A DNA stretch of 64,000 nucleotides from UBA5066 sp046331465 (GTDB lineage Bacteria > Acidobacteriota > Thermoanaerobaculia > UBA5066). Position 1 is the stretch's first letter, and every line of letters starts with the position of its first letter. The notes below the pieces were generated by a model. That model was not told the DNA's origin and did not search any database. It saw only the letters and a program-made list of their open reading frames with translations. Shown one piece after another: positions 8,970 through 14,684 of the stretch. The stretch lies in assembly GCA_046331465.1 (NCBI GenBank), contig JAXLQV010000002.1:186001-250000 (forward strand), written 5' to 3'. The translations under genes and the position numbers were made by a program.

Positions 8970-10250
8970 TCAGCCCGGCCGGTACCGGACGGAGAGCGCG
9001 GTGATGTCGTCGAACTGGGGCGTCTCGCCGACAAAGCTGTCGACGGCGCGGACGACTCCGTCGACGACCGTCCGTGCGTCGCTTCCCGCCGCGGCCGCGA
9101 GCCAGGACTCGAGGCGCGCCTCGCCGAAGAGCTCGCGCGACGCGTCGATCGCCTCGGTGACGCCGTCCGTGTAGAGGAAGAGCCCGTCGCCCGGCTCGAG
9201 GGAGAGTCGCTCGTTCCCGTAGTCGAACGCGTCGTGGAGGCCCATGACGAGGCCCGGGCGGGCGGAGACCGCGACGACGGCGCCCCCCGCGCCGAGGCGG
9301 TAGGGGAGGTTGTGCCCGGCGTTCGCGTACGCGAGCTCGCCCGTCGCGAGGTCGAGCCGCCCGACGAAGGCGCTCACGAAGAGGGCGTGCTCGTTCTGCC
9401 GGCAGAGCTCGCGGTTCACCCGGCCGAGGACGGCCGCCGGGGTCTCCTCGACCTCGACGCTCGCGTCGAAGAGGACCTTCGTGATCGCCATGAAGAGGGC
9501 CGCCGGGACCCCCTTCCCCGAGACGTCGCCGACGACGAACCAGAGCCGGTCGCCGTCGAGGCGGAAGTCGTAGAGGTCGCCCCCGCACATCTTCGCCGGC
9601 CGGAGCGTCGCGAAGAGGTCGAGGTCGGGCCGCCGCGGGAACTCCTTCGGGAGCATCCCCATCTGGATGTCGTTGGCGAGGCGGAGGCTCGACTCGATCT
9701 TCTCCTTCTCGAGGAACGCCTCGACGAGCCGGGCGCGGTCGAGCGCGATGCCGGCGATCGACGCGAAGGCCCCGAGGAGGCTCTCGTCCTCGGCCGTGAA
9801 GGAGGCCTGCCCGACCTTGTTCAGGACCTGGATGACCCCGATGAGCTTGCCCGTGCTCGAGATCATCGGGGCGCAGAGGATCGAGCGGGTCCTGAAGCCG
9901 GTGTCGCGGTCGACCTGGGGGTTGAAACGCGGGTCCGCGTAGGCGTCGGGGACGTTCAGCGGCTCGCGCGTCCGGGCGACGTGGCCGGCGATCCCGGTGC
10001 CGAGCGGGATCCGGATGCGCCCCTGCGCCACGTCCTCGGCCACGCGGATGAAGAGCGTCTCGCTCGGCTCGTCGTAGATGAAGATGCTGCTCCGCTCGGC
10101 CTCCATGACCTGGGTCGCCTCGGCCACGACGACGCCGAGGAGCGAGTCGAGGCGGGCCTCGGCCCCGAGCGCCTTCGAGACGTCGAGCAGCGACTTCATG
10201 TGGCGGACGAGGGAACCCTCGCCCGACCGCCGCTCGGGGCGCTTCTCCAC
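8970..10250 (-). CDS. GAF-domain SpoIIE/RsbU-type PP2C serine phosphatase
   Basis: A 426-residue protein with a GAF sensor domain (about residues 25-175) and a C-terminal SpoIIE-type PP2C phosphatase domain. The metal-binding motifs GGDLYD, GDVSGKG, YTDGVTEA and QFDDIT are all intact, so it should be active. It probably dephosphorylates the STAS protein encoded 4 nt upstream, which frees that protein to bind the ATP-binding anti-sigma/kinase encoded first in the unit. There is no membrane segment, so the GAF input is cytoplasmic and its ligand is unknown. Confidence 0.92.
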   Translation of the reverse strand: MEKRPERRSGEGSLVRHMKSLLDVSKALGAEARLDSLLGVVVAEATQVMEAERSSIFIYDEPSETLFIRVAEDVAQGRIRIPLGTGIAGHVARTREPLNVPDAYADPRFNPQVDRDTGFRTRSILCAPMISSTGKLIGVIQVLNKVGQASFTAEDESLLGAFASIAGIALDRARLVEAFLEKEKIESSLRLANDIQMGMLPKEFPRRPDLDLFATLRPAKMCGGDLYDFRLDGDRLWFVVGDVSGKGVPAALFMAITKVLFDASVEVEETPAAVLGRVNRELCRQNEHALFVSAFVGRLDLATGELAYANAGHNLPYRLGAGGAVVAVSARPGLVMGLHDAFDYGNERLSLEPGDGLFLYTDGVTEAIDASRELFGEARLESWLAAAAGSDARTVVDGVVRAVDSFVGETPQFDDITALSVRYRPG

Positions 10251-10254
10251 GGGG

Positions 10255-10593
10255 CTAGGCCGCCGCCCTCGCGACGGCCCGGTCGACGTCCGGCTCGATC
10301 GCGAAGATCGCGACGAAGCCGGCGAGCTCGAAGATCTGGCGGACGCTCGGGTTCATGGCGCCGAGGACGAGCTGCCCGGAGACGCCCTTGAGCTTCTTCG
10401 CGGCGAGGAGGAGGACCCGGAGGCCCGCGCTCGAGATGTAGTCGGTCCCGCCCATGTCGATCACGAGGCGGCGGGCGCCGCCGTCGATCCGGCCCACGAG
10501 GGCGCGGTCGAGCTCGTCGCTCGTGTTCGTGTCGATCCGCCCCTCGGGCCGGACCACGAGGACGTCCCCCCTCCGCTCGTCGGTGATGTTCAT
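10255..10593 (-). CDS. STAS-domain anti-sigma factor antagonist (RsbV/SpoIIAA-like)
   Basis: A 112-residue single STAS domain. The motif DYISSAGLRVLLLAAKK carries the phosphorylatable serine (Ser54 or Ser55) conserved in anti-anti-sigma factors. It is the middle gene of a three-gene unit and the expected substrate of both the RsbW-like kinase upstream and the SpoIIE phosphatase downstream. The start ATG at 10593 is preceded by GGGAGGAGCTCAGGG, a good ribosome-binding site. Confidence 0.92.
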   Translation of the reverse strand: MNITDERRGDVLVVRPEGRIDTNTSDELDRALVGRIDGGARRLVIDMGGTDYISSAGLRVLLLAAKKLKGVSGQLVLGAMNPSVRQIFELAGFVAIFAIEPDVDRAVARAAA

Positions 10594-10629
10594 CCCTGAG
10601 CTCCTCCCGCCGTCCGGGCCGGGGTGCGT

Positions 10630-11058
10630 TTACGCGCCGAGGCGCTTGCCGAAGACGACACGGTTCCGGCCCCCCTCTGCGTCGTAGGTTATCCCGTCCA
10701 CGAGGCTCCTCACGAAGAGGAGCCCGAGCCCCCCCACGGGGCGCTTCTCGAGCGGGAGCGTCGTGTCCGGCGCCTCCCTGGCGAGAGGGTCGAACGGGGT
10801 CCCGTCGTCGACGATCTCGACCGTCAGCCTCTCCCCGTCGAGGAGGAAGCCGACGCGGATCGTCAGCTCCCGGCCGTCCGGCTTCCCGCAGCGGACGGTG
10901 TTCGAGAGGAGCTCGTCGAGGACGACCTGGACCGCGCGCCGGGCCGCGTCGGGGACCCCGTGGGCCGCGGAGAAGCCGTCGAACGCCTCGACGACGCGAC
11001 CGATCCCGGCCGGAGAGCCGTCCACGGAGAGCGCGAACCGGGGGCCTTCGACCGTCAT
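10630..11058 (-). CDS. RsbW/SpoIIAB-type ATP-binding serine kinase, anti-sigma factor
   Basis: A 142-residue GHKL ATPase domain alone. The N-box is DELLSNTV (about 48-55), the G1 box is DDGTPFDP (about 84-91) and the glycine-rich G2 box is GGLGL. In RsbW-type partner switches such a protein phosphorylates the STAS antagonist and sequesters a sigma factor or another output protein. The target is not obvious; the ECF sigma factor nearby has its own anti-sigma gene, so a different output is possible. A reverse-strand TTGACC (11098-11093) and a TAGTAC with 16-nt spacing lie just upstream. Confidence 0.88.
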   Translation of the reverse strand: MTVEGPRFALSVDGSPAGIGRVVEAFDGFSAAHGVPDAARRAVQVVLDELLSNTVRCGKPDGRELTIRVGFLLDGERLTVEIVDDGTPFDPLAREAPDTTLPLEKRPVGGLGLLFVRSLVDGITYDAEGGRNRVVFGKRLGA

Positions 11059-11070
11059 CGCGCGCCGAGA

Positions 11071-11098
11071 GTACTATCCGCGGTTCTCAAGTGGTCAA
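11071..11098 (-). promoter_or_regulatory. Candidate sigma-70-type promoter of the partner-switch operon
   Basis: On the reverse strand TTGACC at 11098-11093 and TAGTAC at 11076-11071 are 16 nt apart, 12 nt before the start of the RsbW-like gene. The same bases read forward give TACTAT (11072-11077) before the PrsW-like gene, so the two divergent promoters would overlap. Confidence 0.4.
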
Positions 11099-12125
11099 CG
11101 CCGCCGTCGCGCTCGTGCCGGTCGTGGTCTTCCTGGCGGTCCTCGTCCTGATGGACAGCTTCAAGCTCGTGCCGCTGCGCGCGGTCGTGAGGCTCATCGT
11201 GGCGGGGGGCGTCGCCGCGTTCTCGGGTGCGCGGCTTCACGGCTGGATCCTGGACGGGGGCCTCGTCTCCGCGACCGCGCTCTCCCGCTACGTCGCCCCC
11301 GTCACCGAGGAGCTCCTGAAGGCCCTCCCCGTCGCCTGGCTCCTCGCCCGGAGGCGGATCGGCTTCCTCGTCGACGCCGCGATCCTCGGCTTCGCCGTCG
11401 GGGCCGGCTTCGCGCTCGTCGAGAACGTCGAGTACCTCCGTGCCCTCGGGCAGGGGAGCGTCTTCCTCTGGATCGTCCGGGGCTTCGGCACCGCGGTCCT
11501 CCACGGCGGGACGACGTCGATCCTCGCGGTCCTCGCCAAGGGAGTCGAGGAGCGCCACCCGGGCGCCGGCCTCGCCGCGATCCTCCCGGGGTTCGCCGTC
11601 GCGGTCGCGATCCACTCCCTCTTCAACCACTTCATCCTGCCGCCCGTCCTGGCGACGCTCGTCCTCTTCGTGACGCTCCCCGTCCTCCTCGTCGCCGTCT
11701 TCTCGCGGAGCGAGAAGGGGACGCGCGAGTGGCTCGGCGCGGGCTTCGACTCGGACGTCGAGATGCTCCAGTCGACGCTCGGGCAGGACGTGGCCGAGAC
11801 GCGCGTCGGCCGCTACCTCCTCTCGCTCCGGTCGCGGTTCGAGGGGCCGGTCGTCGCCGACATGATGTGCCTCCTCCGGGTCCACCTCGAGCTTTCGATC
11901 CGGGCCAAGGGGGTGCTCATGGCGCGGGAGGCCGGGATCCCGATCGAGGTCGGCGAGGACGTCCGCGCGAACCTGAACGAGCTGCGCTACCTCGAGCGCT
12001 CCATCGGGCCGACGGGGCGGCTCGCACTGCAGCCGATGCTCCAGACGTCGAGCCGGCACCTCTGGCAGATCTACATGCTCGAGACCGAGGGGGAGGCCGG
12101 CGCGAAGCCGGCGCCCGGCACCTGA
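11091..12125 (+). CDS. PrsW-type intramembrane protease
   Basis: A 344-residue polytopic membrane protein. The first 230 residues are hydrophobic with the PrsW/CAAX-like active-site motifs: VTEELLK (Glu73-Glu74), ENVEY (Glu111), a His in TAVLHGG (about 138) and HSLFNH (175-180). The last 110 residues are a soluble helical tail. In Bacillus subtilis PrsW makes the first cut in the anti-sigma factor RsiW. Here the gene lies directly upstream of an ECF sigma/anti-sigma pair, so the same job is a natural inference. GTG at 11091 is the best start; no strong ribosome-binding site is seen. Confidence 0.85.
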   Translation: MVNAAVALVPVVVFLAVLVLMDSFKLVPLRAVVRLIVAGGVAAFSGARLHGWILDGGLVSATALSRYVAPVTEELLKALPVAWLLARRRIGFLVDAAILGFAVGAGFALVENVEYLRALGQGSVFLWIVRGFGTAVLHGGTTSILAVLAKGVEERHPGAGLAAILPGFAVAVAIHSLFNHFILPPVLATLVLFVTLPVLLVAVFSRSEKGTREWLGAGFDSDVEMLQSTLGQDVAETRVGRYLLSLRSRFEGPVVADMMCLLRVHLELSIRAKGVLMAREAGIPIEVGEDVRANLNELRYLERSIGPTGRLALQPMLQTSSRHLWQIYMLETEGEAGAKPAPGT

Positions 12126-12140
12126 TCGCAGGCGAGGACC

Positions 12141-12166
12141 AACTTTTCGGGGGTGGGGCTGTACTT
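12141..12166 (+). promoter_or_regulatory. ECF-type promoter motif before the sigma-factor gene
   Basis: AACTTTTC (from 12141) and TGTACTT (GTA from 12161) form the same pair, with the same 20-nt start-to-start distance, as the motif before the nonapeptide-repeat gene at 13503. AACTTT is typical of ECF -35 elements. The problem is that the candidate sigma start codons (GTG 12153, TTG 12165) lie within the motif, so a transcript starting at about 12172 would lack them. Confidence 0.5.
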
Positions 12167-12710
12167 GAGTGCGGATGAGAACGACGCCGAGCTGGTCCGA
12201 CGCTGCCTCGCGGGCGACGGGGAGGCCTTTCGTCCGCTGGTCGAGAGGTACCAGGGGGTCCTCTTCAACGTGGCCTACCGGATGGTCCACGACCGCGAGG
12301 AAGCCCGCGACCTCGCGCAGGGGGCGTTCGTGAAGGCGTACGAGAAGCTCGGGACGTACGACCCCGCGTACCAGTTCTTCAGCTGGATCTACCGGATCCT
12401 CGTCAACGACACGCTGAACCTCCTGAAGCGGAGCCGGCCGGGCCGGCCGCTCGACGACGCCTCCGACGCCGCCGCGGCCGGGGGCCCGCACGAGGCGCTG
12501 GAAGCGCGGGAGGCGCGGCGGGCCGTCCGGGAGGCCCTGATGTCCCTGTCCGTCGCCGACCGCGAGGTCGTCGTCCTCCGTCACTTCGCGGACCTCTCGT
12601 ACGGCGAGATGGCCGCGGCCCTCGCGATCCCGGAGAAGACGGTCAAGTCGCGCCTCTACTCCGCCCGCCAGCGCCTCGCCGGGGCCCTGGGCCCCAGGGG
12701 GTCCCTGTGA
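12153..12710 (+). CDS. ECF (sigma-70 family) RNA polymerase sigma factor
   Basis: A protein of about 185 residues with sigma region 2 (YRMVHDREEARDLAQGAFVKAY, then FSWIYRILVN) and region 4 (LSYGEMAAALAIPEKTVKSRLYSARQRL), separated by a short linker; this is the standard ECF build. It should direct transcription from AACTTTT-type promoters. The start is uncertain: GTG at 12153 or TTG at 12165 are the only common start codons before conserved sequence. The stop overlaps the GTG of the anti-sigma gene. The gene lies 27 nt after the PrsW-like protease gene. Confidence 0.93.
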   Translation: MGLYLSADENDAELVRRCLAGDGEAFRPLVERYQGVLFNVAYRMVHDREEARDLAQGAFVKAYEKLGTYDPAYQFFSWIYRILVNDTLNLLKRSRPGRPLDDASDAAAAGGPHEALEAREARRAVREALMSLSVADREVVVLRHFADLSYGEMAAALAIPEKTVKSRLYSARQRLAGALGPRGSL

Positions 12711-13477
12711 GCCGGCCCGACCTCGACGACCTCCTCCAGGGCGAGATCGACGGGGTGAACTCCCCGGCCGAATCGGCCCGGCTCCGGGAGCAGATCGCCT
12801 CGGACCCCGACCTCGCTTCCCGCTTCACGGCCCTCCGGGCCGCCGCGGAGACGCTCGCCGGCGCGGAGCGGCTGGCCCCGCCCGCCGGCTTCGCCGACGA
12901 CGTCATGCGCTCCGTCCGGCGCCAGGAGGCCTCGCGCGCGTCCCTCCCGGGCTGGCGGGAGCTCCTCCGCTCCCTCCTCGCCCCGGCGCCGCTGGCGGCC
13001 TGCGCCGCGACCCTCGTCGTCGGCGTCGTCCTGGGCGGTCTCCTCCCCTCGGATTCCGTCCTCTCCCGTTCGGAGCGGGCAGCCCTCTCGGGGACCTCGC
13101 TCACCCACACCCGCCTCGGAGCCCCGGCAAGCCCGGAACCGCTCGCCTTCGACCGCGACGGCCTTCGGGGGGAAGCGGCGACGCGTCTCGAGGAGGGGCT
13201 CGTCGTCCTCGAGCTCCGGCTCGACGCGGCCCGGCCCGTCGACGTCCGACTCGACCTCGGAGGCAGCGGCCTCTCGCCGCGCTCCTTCGCCGAGGACGGG
13301 CCGTCCGGCGGAGAGGTGGTCGTCTCCGCCGACGCGGTGCGTTTCGCGCACCCGGCCGGGCGGAACCGGTACGTCCTCGCGTTCGCCCCGGGCGGGTCGC
13401 CGGGGAGCCTTCCCCGGCTCCGTGTCGGCGACGGAGGGGGGCTCGAGCTCTCCTTCACCGGCCTGGGAACGCCCTGA
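12707..13477 (+). CDS. Membrane-anchored anti-sigma factor without zinc-finger motif
   Basis: A 256-residue protein translationally coupled (GTGA overlap) to the ECF sigma gene, which is the usual position of its anti-sigma factor. The N-terminal 80 residues resemble an anti-sigma helical domain (LDDLLQGEIDGV, then SARLREQIASDPDLASRF) but the HxxxCxxC zinc signature is absent. A single membrane span (LAACAATLVVGVVLGGLL) lies at about 105-122. The remaining 130 residues would be periplasmic and beta-rich, a plausible sensor. A single-pass topology makes it a fitting substrate for the PrsW-type protease two genes upstream. The assignment rests on context and architecture. Confidence 0.8.
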   Translation: MSRPDLDDLLQGEIDGVNSPAESARLREQIASDPDLASRFTALRAAAETLAGAERLAPPAGFADDVMRSVRRQEASRASLPGWRELLRSLLAPAPLAACAATLVVGVVLGGLLPSDSVLSRSERAALSGTSLTHTRLGAPASPEPLAFDRDGLRGEAATRLEEGLVVLELRLDAARPVDVRLDLGGSGLSPRSFAEDGPSGGEVVVSADAVRFAHPAGRNRYVLAFAPGGSPGSLPRLRVGDGGGLELSFTGLGTP

Positions 13478-13502
13478 GCGCGGGGCGTCGAGAAAGGGCA
13501 CC

Positions 13503-13528
13503 AACTTTTCCCGGCTTCGGGTGTAATA
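13503..13528 (+). promoter_or_regulatory. ECF-type promoter motif before the nonapeptide-repeat gene
   Basis: AACTTTTC at 13503 and GTAATA at 13523 match the motif before the sigma gene, including the flanking CC before AACTTTTC and the 20-nt start-to-start distance. A start site at about 13535 would give a 5' leader of roughly 58 nt, so here the geometry is compatible with the ATG at 13593. Confidence 0.6.
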
Positions 13529-13592
13529 CAGACGCAATCTCAAAGAGCGGGGGCGTTGCCCGGAAGGGGCGCTCCGAAAGAAGAGGAAGGCG

Positions 13593-14597
13593 ATGAAGAA
13601 GAACGTCGTTCTGGTGGTCGTGGCGATCGTCGCTGTCGGAGCGATCGGGTACTTCGCGATCAACGGCTTCCCGCCCGTCGGGTCGGGCGCCCAGGGGACG
13701 GTCGGCGCCGCGGTGCGTCACCAGTCCGGACAGATCACGAAGGGCGACGTCGGGCTCGACAACCAGGACCTGCAGGCCTTCATGCAGACGGACGTCTACG
13801 ACAAGATCATCAGGGACCCGCAGCTGAAGAACGTCCTCTCGAACCAGGCGTTCCAGCAGGCGATCTCGAACGAGGCCGTCCGCCAGGCGCTCTCGAACGA
13901 CGCGTTCCGCCAGGCGATGGGGAACGAGGCGTTCCGCCAGGCCGTCTCCAACGACGCCTTCAAGCAGGCGATGGGCAACGAGGCGTTCCGGCAGGCGATG
14001 GGCAACGACGCGTTCCGCCAGGCCGTCTCGAACGACGCCTTCCGGCAGGCGCTCTCGAACGACGCCTTCCGCCAGGCGATGGGCAACGAGGCGTTCCGCC
14101 AGGCCATGTCCAACGACGCCCTGAAGCAGGCTCTGAACAACCAGGCGTTCAAGCAGGCCGTGAACAACGACGCGTTCAAGCAGGCGATGCAGAACGACGC
14201 GTTCAAGCAGGCGATGGCGAACGACGCCTTCAAGCAGGCGATCGACAACGCGGCCTTCCGGCAGGCGCTCTCGAACGACGCCTTCCAGAAGGCGATGGCC
14301 AACGACGCGTTCCGGCAGGCGCTCTCGAACGACGCGTTCAAGCAGGCGCTCTCGAACGACGCGTTCCGGCAGGCGCTTTCGAACGACGCGTTCCGGCAGG
14401 CGCTTTCGAACGACGCGTTCCGGCAGGCGCTTTCGAACGACGCGTTCCGGCAGGCGCTGTCGAACGACGCCTTCCGCCAGGCCCTTTCGAACGACGCGTT
14501 CCGCCAGGCGCTGTCGAACGACGCGTTCCGCCAGGCCCTCTCGAACGACGCCTTCGTGAAGGCGATGTCGAACGACGCGTTCAAGCAGGGCAACTAG
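13593..14597 (+). CDS. Membrane-anchored protein of 28 nonapeptide (NDAFRQALS-type) repeats
   Basis: A 334-residue protein. Residues 1-25 form a basic start plus one hydrophobic helix (VVLVVVAIVAVGAIGYFA) with no lipobox or clear cleavage site, so it is probably anchored in the inner membrane facing the periplasm. A linker follows to about residue 83. Residues 84-334 are 28 consecutive 9-residue units with consensus N-[DEQ]-A-F-[RK]-Q-A-[LMV]-S. Units 20-26 are identical at protein level and nearly identical as 27-bp DNA repeats. The heptad-like hydrophobics predict a long helical rod or solenoid. Each unit vaguely recalls STI1-type Asn/Leu helices, but I know no named family. It follows the sigma/anti-sigma pair, has its own ECF-type promoter and ends in a strong terminator. 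The ribosome-binding site is GAAGAGGAAGGCG. Confidence 0.85.
   Translation: MKKNVVLVVVAIVAVGAIGYFAINGFPPVGSGAQGTVGAAVRHQSGQITKGDVGLDNQDLQAFMQTDVYDKIIRDPQLKNVLSNQAFQQAISNEAVRQALSNDAFRQAMGNEAFRQAVSNDAFKQAMGNEAFRQAMGNDAFRQAVSNDAFRQALSNDAFRQAMGNEAFRQAMSNDALKQALNNQAFKQAVNNDAFKQAMQNDAFKQAMANDAFKQAIDNAAFRQALSNDAFQKAMANDAFRQALSNDAFKQALSNDAFRQALSNDAFRQALSNDAFRQALSNDAFRQALSNDAFRQALSNDAFRQALSNDAFRQALSNDAFVKAMSNDAFKQGN
13842..14597 (+). repeat. 27-bp tandem repeat array inside the nonapeptide-repeat gene
   Basis: About 28 in-frame tandem units of 27 bp with consensus TCGAACGACGCGTTCCGGCA plus GGCGCTT. The most homogeneous block lies at roughly 14320-14540, where successive units differ mainly at wobble positions. 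There are no unique spacers, so this is not a CRISPR array. Such homogeneity implies recent expansion or gene conversion and makes length variation between strains likely. Confidence 0.9.
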
Positions 14598-14615
14598 CAC
14601 GTGCCTTCGATCCGA

Positions 14616-14644
14616 CCGGGGGGCGCCGAGGCGGCGCCCCCCGG
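14616..14644 (+). terminator. Strong intrinsic terminator after the repeat gene
   Basis: Perfect 13-bp stem CCGGGGGGCGCCG / CGGCGCCCCCCGG with a 3-nt loop (AGG), followed by TTCCCGTTTCCC. It lies 18 nt after the repeat-gene stop. It also sits downstream of GTG 14601, which argues that the next gene starts at a later codon. Confidence 0.8.
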
Positions 14645-14684
14645 TTCCCGTTTCCCGCTCTCTCCGGGCAGAAGGTGCTCGTGC

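Noticed and set aside
13842..14597. Possible CRISPR array (regular 27-bp repeats)
   Set aside because: No unique spacers; units are contiguous and in frame with a coding nonapeptide repeat.
14601..14684. GTG 14601 as start of the barrel protease
   Set aside because: A terminator hairpin lies inside this stretch and the signal peptide begins after it.
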